DNA of 64,000 nucleotides from Rhabdornis inornatus (taxonomy: Eukaryota; Chordata; Aves; Passeriformes; Rhabdornithidae). The DNA is taken from NCBI GenBank assembly GCA_013397075.1, contig VWZS01006021.1:930001-994000 (forward strand), given 5' to 3'. A program made the position numbers and the translations under genes. Shown one piece after another: positions 12,500 to 25,560 of the stretch. Below the pieces are notes generated by a model. That model was not told the DNA's origin and did no database searches. It saw nothing but the letters and a program-made list of their open reading frames with translations. Positions within the stretch are counted from its first letter, which is position 1; each line of letters starts with the position of its first letter.

Positions 12500-14104
12500 G
12501 GGCAAGTAGGACTTTCTTTCAAATGCCACTTTAGAGAGTTTTCCACTATAAAAGTTTTCCACTGATGGCAGATTAAAAAGCTGATAACTCAGTCTAACAC
12601 ATGGTTCTGTTTCGATTTATCTTAATGGAATTTTTTTCTCTAGCCCTAAACCCAGTAACAAGACCTCAAATATTAGACAGGCTTTAGTTTTAAGGTGATT
12701 TCTGTGATATGATGAGATGCATCAATACTGATCTTAATTATCTCAGAGGCCACAAATGTCTTTAATTTGATCCCTTACCATTGTACTCTGACTCATTTAA
12801 GAGGAGAGTATGTGAAATCCATGAGATTAGCTTTTACATTTTGAAAATCTTGTGAATGAGGGTTAAAAGCCACTGGTCAACACAATTTCTATTTTCTTCA
12901 CTCTCCCTAAGAAAGAACTTTATGAAAATACCTGTCAGAATTTAGAGCTCCTGCTATCAAGTTACCTCTTTAACAGTATACATAGGTTTTTTGAGTGTGA
13001 CTGTGAGTACGACTAATCCTTATAATTCTAAGGAGCTGTTCTTTGTAAATACTTTTTGCATTCTGAAATGTGAAAAGAGAGTTTATTTTACAACTTTTCA
13101 GACTACAAAGTGTGGGAGAACTTTTGAGGGAACGTTCTGGGTTTTTTTTTTACAATGTATTACATCCAGGCATGAGAACAAGGATGGCTCCAGTTACTTC
13201 TTTTTTTTTCTTACTTTTTTTCCACCTAGATATATAAAAAGAAAAAATATCATCTGAAACTGTTGCTTCAGAATGGAAAGTCATCTGGAGAAAGTTATTT
13301 TGTTTCTTTTAAGTGGGGATGTATTAGAGCACAATCATTCTATAAAACTGCGTGTGCTGATCTGTGCCAAGGAGATTAGCTAGTTTTGAGCTTAGTCACC
13401 TGTGATTTGGAAAAATTTCCAGTGTTGAAAAAGACTTATAAACACTTTTCAAGCAAACAGGAAAGAACAAATATTTTTTTTGTTTAAGATAAGGTGAAGG
13501 AGGTCATGGTATAGATGGACTGGGTGTAGAGTAGCAAGGAGAGTACTGAGCTGCTTCTTTTTTGACCCCACTCTTTTATACAGGGTAACACTGAAATTCT
13601 CTTCTATGGACCTGTTTTCTTTGAAGCCCTTCGCCTGCTTAGAGTAGCAAGAATTAAAATAGCCTAATTTAAAAATATAACATATAGTTTACATAATTTC
13701 CATCAGAAAAAGAGGTAACTAGACCTCTTTACCCATAAATTAAAAGGGGAACCAAACTTAACTTCATATATTATGTGCTCAGCTTATGACTTGTTAGTGT
13801 GGTGAATTCTGCCCTAAAAGGTTATTTTACTGAGGTCAGAGGTGTACACTCTGATAACAGAACTTCCAAGTGGACAGAAGTGGATTTACTTCCCAGAAAA
13901 ACCAAGGTTTTTGGCTAAAGTTATAATCTAGATTCACCTGGTTCAATTCTCCATGATTCAGTTTAGGAGCAGCCAAGATATACAAGCTCTGCAATGAACA
14001 TTCACATGCATTTCTGATATGTGGGCCTCTGATCCTATCTGAACTTTGGGATTCCACTGTAGCTATTAAATTAACTGGGTTTTATTCTTCCTCATAAGAG
14101 TAGG

Positions 14105-14402
14105 AAGATAGGGACAATATCTGTATGGAGCAAAAGACTTTGGAAGAAACGAGAGGACACAATCATAAGCTGTGCCAAGGGAAATATAGGTTGGATATTT
14201 GGAAAAGGCTTTTTATGGAAAGAGTGATAAAGTAATGGAATGTTCTGCCTGGAGAGGTGGTGGAGTCACCATCCCTGGATGTGTTTAAAAAAAGACTGGA
14301 TGTGGCATTCGGTGCCATGGTTTAGTTGAGGTGTTAGGGCATAGGTTGGAGTGGATAATCTTGAAGGTTTCTTCCAACCTAGTGATTCTGTGATTCTGTG
14401 AT
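14105..14402 (+). mobile_element. CR1 LINE 3' end, plus strand
   Basis: A 5'-truncated copy covering roughly the last 300 bases of CR1. It keeps the GAGAGGACAC segment, the 'taggttggatatttgg' segment, the 'tggagaggtggtggagtcac' segment that encodes the end of the reverse transcriptase, and the terminal 'ttccaacctagtgattctg' followed by a second GATTCTGTG octamer. CR1 elements end in these short octamer repeats and have no poly(A) tail, which fixes the 3' end at about 14400. Severe 5' truncation is normal for CR1 and makes the copy non-functional. No target duplication is visible, which is also usual for CR1. This is the clearest marker of a sauropsid genome here. Confidence 0.95.
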
Positions 14403-17400
14403 AACAGAATTAAAAAGGAGAAGTCAGGAATGGTGAAAGTGAAATAGGGATCAAACATGGAAGGGAAAAATTACAGCAGAAACTAAGAGAAAAATGATTG
14501 CTCTGAAAAATCTGCTGAATAAATAAAAATGGTAATACAGAATACATGACTAACCTACAGAATTGAGACTAAACTATTCACACAAATTAAACTTCAGTAT
14601 GTTGCAAATTTTCACATTCCCCAGTGGAGTTCTCAACACTCCTACCTAAGCCTGGAAAAGAAATTCAGCTGAAATAATAATTATACAATAGGTTTTAACA
14701 AATAAAAAACAGATCAGATTGAACAACCTCTCTTTCCCTGAGAAGGATCCCCTTGGGTAAGCGTACAGTACTACAACCTTGAAAATGCTTACTGCATCTT
14801 TTCACGATTTCACTGACTGTCCAAAAGATATTGTGCAGTCCACTTGCACCTGCCAGCATGGCCCTGGGTGTGGCAAGGTGGACTGTCAGATGCCCTGTTT
14901 TGCACAGCTTCATAGCACAAGGAAACAAGGTTTAACTTCCTCAAAATGTTGTGGTGGTCTTTTCCTTACTGACTGATCTTTGCCTCTTCTACTTTGTTGT
15001 TCCTAAATATCCTACGCTCCTCAGGGGTTGGTGATGCTGAGATGGTTCTTGTTAGCTGACTTCCCTGTCTCAAAACTTTCAAAGTTCTACCCTGGAACAG
15101 TTTCACAAGCTGAGTTCATTGCCACATACAAAGAATGACATATATTGGAGAACATTTTTAATTAAAATCTAGTTTAATGTTTCCATTTAATTTAAGCAGC
15201 AGCTGGCGTTATTTCTTACATTGACAGTGTGAGAGAATGACATCAGGAAAGGAAAAATGGTTGCTATTCCTTCTTCCTAATTTGTCAGTTGAACTATTGA
15301 CAGTATCAACATTTTAAATCTCTTTCTCCAGCTTTTGAGAAAAAGGTAAACAAGAAATAAACTGTGAATAGGATTAGTTTTCACCATTGACACGGGCATT
15401 AATGCCAATATCACAAGACAAGCTTCTAATTAAAATGCTGGTAACAAAAAACATAGGTTCTCTGTGCTGAGATGTATTTATTTGGAAGAAAATTTCATAG
15501 CATTCTTTATGACTGCTGCTTGAGAGAAGTGACTGTAGTTTCCACTGGCATCTCTCTCAATTTCTACTTAACAAATAAAAAACTAGGAATACAGCTGAGC
15601 ACAGCATGACTTCATCTAGATACAGTCCTTGATCTGGTTGCCTAACTACAATTTAAAAATAACCTTGGCATTCAGAAAAAAAAAATTAAATATTCAAACT
15701 CTGTTTGAATTCTTCTTATATATGTATATGCCTGCTTCTATTATTGCTTCCACACCATCATCTTAAAAGGCCTAAGCACATGGGGAGTGGATTAATCTCA
15801 TTTAGTTGAAAGCATCTATATCATGGACAGCTACACCTGGGATAAAACTCCCAGGTTCTCTTTGTAATTAGTAGAAAGAGAGAGATCCCCTTTGAATGCT
15901 GCTCATCTGCCCTGCTTTCACAGGAGCATTAAGAATGGACTGCCTGAGTACACTGTGCAGTGGCAGAGAGGACAAGGCAAAAAGTGTGATGAGTCTTGGT
16001 ATCAGTTATGGACTGACAAGTAACAGGAGAAAAATAGCTGAAACTGCTGAAAAGCCGTGCCATGTTACCCTCATGGGCTGATTTCATTGGCATCTCTCCC
16101 GGCACCTTCAGGGAGACTGGGGTGAAGCATAAGTTATATGGATATCCTACATCAAGCACCACCTGCAAAAAGAACCCAAAGTTAATTTTAAAAACAAGAA
16201 TTAGACATTCTGAAAGATCTAGCATCTGAAAGAAGTGTTATTATGAAAATTCCTGAAATGGGTTCATGCATCAGAATCAGACTCTTGGGGCTACTCTCAG
16301 GGCTGTGTGCTTGTGAGACACCTGAAGAACAGCAAGAACCCCCTACAGGGAAAGAAGTGCAATCAGAAACACTACAAAATACATGCAACATGACTGACCA
16401 CTGATTACATGGAAACTGTGAGGCAGGTAAGGATGAAGATAAGAGGGGGGAAAGGACTGGTATTATATAGTTACAGCTTGGTTTATTCTTGGGTTATACT
16501 GCCATTTTACCATACTTACAAAAATGAATTGAAGTGATTGAAGAAATTCAGTTTTAATTGGGATTTCTTTATATTTTGCAACATGAAAGCAGTAATTTGG
16601 GATACTAAGATTAACTGAATTTTTTTTTGTTGTATAACATGTATTTCAGTCATTGTCTCTGAACAAATATTTCAGAATGATATTGAATTTCCTTTTAGGA
16701 GAAGATTGGCTATGCCAAGCTGCTTCTTGAAGTTTAAATCCAAACTCCACTTAGATCAGAGGATATAATTTGATTACTTTACAGTTTTTGTAGTAGCTGA
16801 AAAGATTGAAAAGAAATCATCAAAAAAGGATGCTAATTGCAGTAAAATTAAATGGCTGAATGGGTTAGAATTTGGTTGCAGAACTCTGGGAGAATATCTT
16901 CTCCGATACATCCTGCTGGGTAAATGCTTTATTTCCGTGTATTTGACAAACACTTTTTTCTACATTTTCATTATGATTAATAGTGTGAAATTCACAGTGA
17001 CCCAACCACGGACTAAAGAAGAAAAAAAATTACTCTTTCCAGTTGTTAAGGGTGTAGTTTAATTTAAGAATAAGTTGTATAATAAGTTATGCAAAATCAT
17101 GTGTATGTGAATTCTGTAATATATATCTCGCCCATTTTACCACTACTGGAAAGAATGAAAAAATAATTTTCTTTTTTCTTGAATAGCTCTATGAAGTAGG
17201 TAGGAGTTTTAAGTACAGTCTTGGTACTGTCATGCAAATAAGCATTTCAAATAATTATTCTCAATTTATATTGAAAGCCAGAGCTGTGGAATTAGTCTGT
17301 TCTTCATGGTAGATTTTTCTATAAAAACTTTCATGCTCTTATAAGGAAGGTTTTTCTTGCTCTAATTTACTCTTTTATTAAGTTTTCATAGACATCTAAG

Positions 17401-18050
17401 TGAACATTATACTAAATTGAATGAATGCAAAGGAAGCTTAACTCAAACCAAACTAGAAAACTTCCTGGGCAGTTTTAGAGGAAAACAGATGTGTATTGAA
17501 CAAGATTTCAGCAATGTGAAAATCAAGACAAAAATTCCTTTTGTGGACACCAAATAATAATCTTCATACTTTTAGATTTTTTCCAAAATTTGGGGAACAC
17601 TTCATGTAACAAACTTCAGATAACATTTAAATATATTTAGAAACACAAGACATTTATCAGTAAACACACCATGTAAGTTATAGACCACATATAAAGGTCT
17701 GTTAAAAATCAACAGACTATGATGGCAACAGGTAACATTTAGACTGATAATATAATTTTATCTCTTTTTTCAAACATAACCAAGAATTGAAGACATTCTT
17801 ATTAAGTCGAAACATCAGCCACAGGAGGCTCTTCTTTTCTCAGTCCAAGTCTACACTTGCAACAGGCAGATATTTGATTTTCTTATGACAATCTTATGAA
17901 CTGAAATTTTTCTTCAGTACCTCTGACGTTAATTTTACAATTTAAATGAACAGTGGGCACTATGTAATTTTCATAATTCAATCTCTTCTTTAAAAATATT
18001 TACACAAAACTGTATTCGTTTACACAGTTTCCATAACCTGTGTTCAGAAC
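14403..18050. other. AT-rich gene-free stretch
   Basis: No exon or repeat is recognised. A somewhat GC-richer patch (about 15880-16400) carries open frames on both strands up to 98 codons, but none has a recognisable motif. It contains a short segment (15924-16027) between an acceptor-like and a donor-like site that is not in a good coding frame. The rest is AT-rich. Confidence 0.5.
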
Positions 18051-18262
18051 TGTTTATTGGGGCAAGCATTGACACGGCCCGTCCGACTGTCCACTCTGGC
18101 TGGACACCCCGGCTAGCTCCGGGCGGGTCTGTGCCACGAGTGGCCCTTCCCAGATATCTCCGGGAGAATCCGAGTAAGGGTGTGTAGCGTCAGCTACTAG
18201 ACAGCAGCCGGTCCGGTGGAGGATAAAGAGCCAGACGGAGACCTTTCGGTAGATCCAGGGAA
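18051..18262 (-). mobile_element. CpG-rich islet, possible young LTR fragment cut by a gap
   Basis: About 210 bases are sharply GC-rich and hold some 14 CpG dinucleotides, while the flanks are AT-rich with almost none. Read on the minus strand it ends in an AATAAA (18058-18053) followed by CA, as an LTR end might. The right side is cut by a single N at 18263, after which the sequence is AT-rich again, so the rest of the element is probably missing from the assembly. CpGs are lost quickly from methylated insertions, so their density suggests a recent insertion. I could not match the family. It could instead be a fragment of a CpG-island exon or a misjoined contig end. The 71-codon minus-strand frame crosses the N and has no recognisable domain. 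Confidence 0.4.
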
Positions 18263-18263
18263 N
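18263..18263. other. undetermined base, probable assembly join
   Basis: A single N sits at the exact point where a CpG-rich islet gives way to AT-rich DNA. No shared sequence is seen on the two sides, so the join may hide missing sequence of unknown length. Confidence 0.8.
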
Positions 18264-21200
18264 CAACAAAGCATGAACTTGTAATATTGTCCATGAGTCT
18301 TACCTCTCATAAGTATCAGTGAGTTTTTTTCTATCTTTTTAAAATAAATTTTTAATATTACACAGGTCTGAAAAAGTAAAGAAAAAAGACAAATTTCTAT
18401 TCATATGCAGTCCTGCAGAAAGAGGAATCAGACTGTATTTCTAGTAGTTCAAAAGTAATTTTGGCTGTGGTCTGTAACATCATATAAACATTATCTTGAA
18501 ATACTTTTTTATCAAAGTTTATGTATTAGTTTCAAGTGTTGCCTGATTTATACTACTTTTTTCTTTAAAAACATTGACTTTTCAGCATTTGTCTTTAAAG
18601 AAATAAGAAAACAAGAATTAATTTCAAAGGGAGAGAAGAGCAAAAAAATGGTATTAATAATTACATAAGCTTTGTGGAAAGACATGAAAAGGGATTGGGG
18701 AAATAGTGTTTTATCATCCTTGAACGTCTCCTTAGTTTTATGACACTCTCCTGTAAGCCAATTCTTCATGGAAACCTTATTTTTGTCATATATAGAGCTG
18801 AGGTAGGAAGAGAAATTAGAAACAATCCTTTATATTTGAGAAATAAATTCCCAGATATATCTCCAAAAGACTTAATTTCTCAGAAGTCTTCATAGCTCAG
18901 ATGGCAGAAGACGTTTCCTTTATGTTTTTAGCTACTAGGACAAGAAGGTCAGAAACCAGCCAGGTACTTACACCTGTCTCTATCTGTAAGTATTTATTTA
19001 TCATCACCTTACAATGAGACTATAAATAATTTGGGGACAGGTAATAAATTTTCTTCTGTTTGCTTAAAGACTATTTCAATAGTATTCTTGCCTCTAAGCT
19101 GCCATATTCCATTAAAAGAAAACCAAAATCAACAAATCAGAACAACAGAAAGAGATGTTTTTTAATGATGTTAAATATAAAAGGAATTTTGCAACAGTGC
19201 TGTGTTGCTAGATCACCACCACAGCTTCCAGCTCCCCTCTTTATGATTTTTTATTCTCTGTAGGGTTGCATGGAGGAGTGGAGACACAGTTAGTATAAAA
19301 CAATCCAAAACACTCTGCTTTTGATGGTTTAAAGGAGGTTGTGTTTTTGTGATATCCCCCAAAAAGATGTAATTATATTTCCATACATTTTCTAGGATAC
19401 AGTAAGATGGGTGGTTGGTTTCACCCCCACATCCTCTGAGATCTACCCATAGTGATTTTTGTCCTATTTGTTATTCCGCCACAGATTACCATTTAAGCAC
19501 AGATTTTTGAATGAAAAGCATTTATGCATATGCAGCTGTGATCAGTAAAAGGGACCTAGGTGTGTTTTTTCCTTACCAAATGTGGAAGTGTCTATACCTA
19601 CCTCTGAGAAAAGGCCTGAACTCTTGTGCACTCTTCCTTTGCACCCCAAAATTCTTAGGGATCACTGGAGCCTCCACAAATTCTGGGAAACAAGAGAGAA
19701 TGGCGGATTTGATTTAATCTTATGTCCTATACATTTTTATTGTGTTATTGTGCATTTATACGTAAAGGTGAGGCACTGAAGCATGGGATAGACAACTACC
19801 TTAAATACATTTCAATAAATCAGTATAACACTAAATTTTTCTTTGCTTATTGCTTTTTCCTTAAATCTCTTAGGGAAAATTGTTTTATCAGAAGACTAAC
19901 CAAAGTAAAAGAAATTAAATACACTATTTCAAGAAAATTAATTTAATTTCTCATAAATCCATTTGGAGACTATTGGGCTGTAATGATTAATGAAAAGCTC
20001 TCTACATATATATATGCCACACCCTAGATACGATGACATATTTAAAAGAATCACCCTAGATACGATGACATATTTAAAAGAATAATATTGTATGCTAGAT
20101 TACAAAGTCTTGCCAGATCTCTGTGTGTGTTACAGTTATGGATCTGGTTTGACCATTACTCAGCAAATACTAACATCTGGAAACTTGGAGTTCAGAGGTT
20201 ATTTTTCTCATAAAACAGAACCAGTATGATTCATAAATACGTGATATTGACCAGTTTAACAAATTCCTACTGTTAATACTGCATTATAAAAGACGAGGTG
20301 TCCCTTTCCTTGACTTGGTTTCATTTTGATTTTACTGAACTTTTTAACCAATTACCATAGAAAGAGGCATTTCAAAATAACCCATTCTTGAGATTATGAT
20401 GCAGAAACTTGAACAGATAGATTACTAATGCTTAACATATTTGCATATGTTAACTTTTATCATAAAAAACTAAAATCTTTTATGATTGCCTACGAAGCTC
20501 CTGACTTGTTAGATAATTCCTCCAAATTTCTTTTTTCTCTCAGTTGCTGCTGTTGTTTTTATCATTTTTCATATTCCTCTTCCCAGTATACTACAGTTCC
20601 ATTCCTCCTGGGTTTATAGCGCCTGAAGGAAGACACTATAAAAAAATAGTTAACATGAATTAATTTTGTATTCTAGATCATGCCTTCAGGCTATGGGGAT
20701 GTGCTGTAGATAAAATGATATCCTTCACACTCCTGCACAGCTGTCCATTTTGTAGCTCTGGATTATGTCTGTATGCTCATGTTACCTCTTCTCTGACAAG
20801 CAGATGTGGTGGGCATTGCATGTGTACCTCTACTCAATTCTCAAGGCAGCCACTAAGTTCTGTACATTTCCCCTCTACATACATGTTGTAGTAACTACAT
20901 GCTCCTTGGAATGTGGTAAAGACCAGCAGCTATTGCTGGCACCGAATACACTGGCAGGTAATCTGGGAATGCCTAGATTCAACTATTGCCTGATCATAAT
21001 TTTCCTCGTTTTCCCATCCTTCTTTTCAACAGTAAACACCTACGTAAAGTCTGACTTTATTTGTACCACTCCTCTCCTTTCTTCCTTTTTTGCCCTTCTT
21101 AAATTAGGAACCTGAGTAAGCAGACCTTCTCACTATTTAACAATGGGAATAGAAAATCTAGGAAAGTATCCATAATCACAGGACTAAGCTATAAAACTAT

Positions 21201-22757
21201 TCCTTACACAATGTCTGATTTGAGAGGTAATAATGAGTTTTGGGATAATCAGCTGGGAATCACCAATAAGCTTGGTTGCTCATTTCTACATGCTCTCTTG
21301 CCTGTAGATTGTAAATAAGCATGAAATCATATATTCAGGTGGGAATTATGTGGAAATGAGAACTATCATATACTCAATTTAATCCTCATTTTAATGAGGC
21401 ATACATATAATTGTGTTGACATTAGACCATTACATTTGCTGCGTGGAGAAATGATTGATCGCTAGGTCATGCTAAACCTGCCTCCCTACCTAAGATAATT
21501 ATAATGAAAGGAAAGAAAAACAGAGGAGTTCACTAGTTAATATCTATATTTATTCTTTTGGGTAGCCAAAAAGTTTTGCATAAGTTATTTCAAAGAAGAA
21601 ATATTTTGGAATGTCACAGTGTTAAATATAAATCTACATGAGAAACGAAAACTGTGACTTCTTTTAGGATGTGAACTGGAAATTCAATTCAAAAAGCTGA
21701 ACAAACTAAAAAAAAATTCAGCACTAAAAAGTGCCTGTTGGATTGAAAGAATGATTTGCTTTAACCTATCTTTGACTCCTATTTTACACTGTTGAATGGC
21801 AACTCCCTTGGAGAGAAGAGTTTGAACAGAAATGCTGACTTAAACTTCATTACATCTCTGCTATAACAGAAAGACAGCCTCATTTAGTAAGTTTGACAGT
21901 ATGATTTCACTATGTTTTGAAACCTTTTTTTTTGACATGTACTTTCCCTAGCTGAAAAGATGTGCTAAGACTAATGAACAGCTGTATATTTTTTTTAAAC
22001 ATGTACCAGGTGTCTGTCACTTAACATTTGTCAGTATTCCATCATTATCTGTGAACAAATGTTCCTAATTAACTAGAGCAGGAGGGGCTGGGACAATACA
22101 AGGGTAAGTTGTATCTGGGGTGCTGTCAGCTTCATTTGTTACAAAGCCAAGTATCTGATGTATTTAAGATATGAAATTTTATATTCTCTCATGGTATCTT
22201 CTGATGGTCATCCTTTATGGCCTGACCTCAGAGACTGTTGTAACTAAATGTACAGGAATACTGCAAGTGCTCCATAGACATGCTAATCGTCTGTGTTTTA
22301 ATTTAACCCCTTTTTACCGCAGCTTGCAACATGTTGATATTCAGTGTTGTATAAAAGTTGCCTCTGTGCAAAAGAATGTAATCCCAAAAGCATATTATAT
22401 GTAAACTGTTCCCATTGTTAAGCAGACCTCTTTATGCTGATCTGCACACAATAATACCTTAAGGTAAGCAAGTGTTAGTTACATATATTGGCTTTCTTTT
22501 TGCATAATTTTGAAATATTTGCATGATGAATAAAATAATGCTCACTCTGCATCAAGGTGCAGTCTGTATATTCCAAGCTTGAATTTTATAATTTTAAACA
22601 ACTACTTACTGAATTTTGTTCAACCTTTCTATCTCTCATGCTCGGTTTTGCTTGTGAAATAATTGTATTGTATGACTCTCAAATCAAATATTTTAATTTT
22701 AATTTTTTAAACTTGTTTCCCAAATCTATATTTACTAATAAAGAAAAGCACAAAATT
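18264..22757. other. AT-rich gene-free stretch
   Basis: No exon or RNA gene is recognised. It contains a perfect 32-bp tandem duplication (20020-20083). The 116-codon plus-strand frame at 20765-21115 has a cysteine- and phenylalanine-rich translation without a recognised domain, signal sequence or splice context, and is treated as chance. Confidence 0.55.
20020..20083. repeat. perfect 32-bp tandem duplication
   Basis: The unit beginning CACCCTAGATACGATGACAT occurs twice without a mismatch (20020-20051 and 20052-20083). It is unlike the surrounding microsatellites because the unit is complex sequence. Identity of the copies means a recent event, or an assembly error from short reads. Confidence 0.95.
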
Positions 22758-22809
22758 ACAATCTCCAGAGGTCCCTTCCAACCATAACTATTCTGTGATT
22801 TTGTGATTT
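22758..22809 (+). mobile_element. CR1 extreme 3' tail, plus strand
   Basis: A 50-base fragment with the CR1 terminal motif CAGAGGTCCCTTCCAACC followed by two diverged octamers (ATTCTGTG and ATTTTGTG). Only the tail is present, so this is an extremely 5'-truncated insertion with no coding content. Confidence 0.88.
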
Positions 22810-24530
22810 ACTCTCTTTTGACAGTAACCCTTAAAAAAATACCAAGTTAAATAGTAATTTTTTTCCCTAAATAACAATTTATTAATGGCAGTAAGTAGTT
22901 GTCTAGGTTTTATGTATCATACTATTGAGGACTATATGAGAGAAAGAATGGTTGAAGAAGACTTGAATGATCTTTAAACATAGAAAAGGTATTTAAGAGC
23001 CAAATCAACCTGTATCCTCTATGGTAAAAATTTGAAGATGTCCTGATTTCAGCCAAAACTATTTTTATGTTCACAAAATTTATCTTTAGTATATCCAATA
23101 TTGGAATCCTGATACCAGAGAGGGATAACTTATGATAACTGTGTTGTAAACTACATCTGTTCCTTTTCATCATTGCCTCTGACGAGGCAAAGAAACATAT
23201 TTTTCTGAGAAATATTTTTATGTTGATTCCCACCCTTTATGAGAGCTTCACACTACTATTTGCAAAGTCAGTTAAATCTTGTCTTTTCAATCATTCTACA
23301 AAGCTAAAAATTTATGTTCTACCCTGTGTTGCCTATAACTCCTGTTTTACTGCCAATGTGGGTGCAGCATGAGTTTTAATATTATTCTGTTGCAAGGTTG
23401 TTAATCTCTTATCCTAGGCCCAATCCACTCATCTACTTGATTTCTAGAGTTTCTCAAACTCTGACCTCTAAGATATTTCAAGGTCTTTAAAACAACTTGA
23501 GGATGCAAATGATAATAATAAATAACTTCATTATGAGCTATTGAGGCTGATCTTTTCTTCAAATAAAAGCACTCATTAAAGAAAAAAATGTAATGACTTT
23601 CATTCCCTAACTTAGATTAATATGAGAACTGTATTTTTTCTCAACTAAAGAATATTCTAGGATATCTGTCTTGAAAGGAAATTTACTTTTCTATGGGGCT
23701 TTTTTTAAAGAACAAATGTATCAGAATATTTTCATTCTCTGCCATCAGATCTTTGATATTCTCCTTAACCTTTTGTTATAGAACTATTTAATATATCTAT
23801 TTATAAAAATATAATTTAGCTCAAATTTTGGGAAAAAATTTGCTTTTTGTTTTTTTTCTTTCTCCTCCACCCTTTCAAAGGAAGGTGACTGTAAATTGTC
23901 CAAGTGTACATCTTGAGATGTACAAGACTAATAAATCACTTGACAATTTCAAATAAATTTGATGAAAAGATGGAAGTATCAGAGATTATTTGGTTTCTAC
24001 AACCTTTTGGAAAATCAGTACTGAGTAAGAGTAAATGAAAGGCTGAATTCAGTCTTCAGGAATTCTGCTTGTTCTGGCAGCGTTTGGAGAGGCAATCAGC
24101 AGCTGAGTTTGGACAGTGCACACATAACTCCAAATATCTGCAGCGTACAGTGTTTGCTATCTGTAGTCAAGTCCTTGGGGGAATTGTAGCATGCACTGGG
24201 ATTAGAGATTATAACTACTCTGACACTGAATTTTTCAAAACAGTTTGAGTGTTTTCAAGAACTCTGTATACTTTTCTTCCCCAAGCTTGCAAGCTCACTC
24301 AAAATCGTAATGCTTGCAATCAAGAATGAACAAAAAAACGCTTCCACTAAGTCACCCAGCTATCAATCTGCTAGTAAAACCTATGAGCTCCAAGCACGAC
24401 AAGAAAGACTGTTGAAACTATTAAGGCAAAACTAAGAAGAAAAGCATTGCTTCATAGCATATGGTATGAGAAAACTGAGGGAATGTCTAAGAAGACAAAT
24501 GAGGAATACCATGTGTAAAAGAATATTATG
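22810..24530. other. AT-rich stretch with an inverted-repeat structure
   Basis: No exon or named repeat is recognised. It contains the nested inverted repeat at 23893-23949, and the rest is ordinary AT-rich sequence. The 103-codon minus-strand frame (22922-23233) has no recognisable domain. Confidence 0.5.
23893..23949. repeat. nested inverted repeat
   Basis: Outer arms AAATTGTC-c-AAGTG (23893-23906) and CACTTGACAATTT (23937-23949) pair over 13 bp with one bulged C. Inside them, TGTACATCT (23905-23913) and AGATGTACA (23916-23924) form a second perfect 9-bp stem with a 2-base loop, overlapping the outer arm by two bases. It could form a hairpin or cruciform, or be the remnant of a small foldback transposon. 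Nothing shows that it is transcribed. Confidence 0.7.
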
Positions 24531-25559
24531 ATAAGATACATTTTTTTTGTGTGTATATATATATATATATACATTCTAATTTATTATTTTGTAGCTCAGA
24601 AAAGCTGTCTTGATCCTACACAGAGTGAAAATATTTGTTTAACACCACAGAAAATGGGAATATCAGAAACAGGAAGCTGATTTTTCAGGGTAAGTAATTA
24701 ATGTATAATATATAATATATATAATATATACTGCCATTCTAGATATAGTGATGGATTGATTCAATTTGTTGAACTAGAAATACATGAGTCATCACACACA
24801 GTGCAAAAGGTTTTTTGTGAAAATCCCATAGGAGTTTGTGAACAACTACAGACTGCACTTCATGGAAATGACTGATGAATCTATTAGTAAAAAATGAGTT
24901 ACTGTTTTTTAGATCCTATGAGGAGACAACACCAGGATTCTAAAAACCATTTTTTCAAAAAGAAAAGCACAATGAAGTTGTCCACAGTTGTCCACTCATT
25001 TGTGAGTGGTAGAATAAATATGTTTATTCAGTTATTTCTTCTGTTTTCTTATTAAAGTAAAATATAAGAAAGACTCTTCATTAGAAACAAATATTCCTAA
25101 AATTTAAATTAAATAAAGCTTACATTTGACAAAATCCTAGAATTACAATGAAGTTGATGAAATTATATTGAGTTTGAATGAATGACCTGGGTGTTCACTT
25201 CTTTCTTTCCTTATTCTAATAGTCTCGAAATCACTTTTAAATCAGTCACATTTTGCCTACATTAGAGTTGTATAGCTTTTTTCAGCTTCAACTGATGCTT
25301 CCCTAAAATATTAAATCATAAGTTTTTACTTTTAGATGAATATTTTAACAAAACATTTTTTCCAGTGCATTAGCTGCTACTGGAAATCCAAGACACTATG
25401 TCATTCCTTTCAATTTCAATTTAATTTCAAAAAAACCGAACCATTTTTAGCAATTTCTTAGGTAATAACATAGCACAAACTTTTCATCACATACTTTGCA
25501 GTGCTTTTAAAATTTATCAGAAAAAATCTCCCTGAATAAAACACAAAGAAAATAACACA
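24531..25559. repeat. first copy of a 1,029-bp direct duplication
   Basis: This segment is repeated after a single N as 25561-26589, offset 1,030, with one substitution found by eye (25352 A, 26382 T). It carries a GT/TA microsatellite (24549-24571), an AT-rich tract near 24708-24731 and a GTTGTCCACAGTTGTCCAC doublet near 24979. No gene lies in it. It is most likely the overlapping end of one contig or the other haplotype, and not a biological tandem duplication. Confidence 0.95.
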
Positions 25560-25560
25560 N
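25560..25560. other. undetermined base between duplicate copies
   Basis: A single N separates two nearly identical 1,029-bp segments. This is the signature of two contigs placed end to end without merging their overlap. Confidence 0.9.

Larger units (their letters stand above)
9393..14104. other. AT-rich gene-free stretch
   Basis: No exon or RNA gene is recognised. It contains a TA/CA microsatellite (10567-10594), a GTTT run (12481-12499) and a slightly GC-richer patch at about 11700-11960 that I could not assign to any repeat. The longest frame (88 codons, 12991-13257) ends in a phenylalanine-rich translation of T-runs and is chance. Confidence 0.55.

Noticed and set aside
15924..16027. Possible exon between an acceptor-like CTTTCACAG and a donor-like site
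   Set aside because: No frame gives a recognisable protein and the donor is weak. Such pairs occur often by chance.
20765..21115. 116-codon plus-strand open frame
   Set aside because: Cysteine- and phenylalanine-rich translation, no recognised domain, no convincing splice or promoter context, and AT-rich surroundings where such frames arise by chance.
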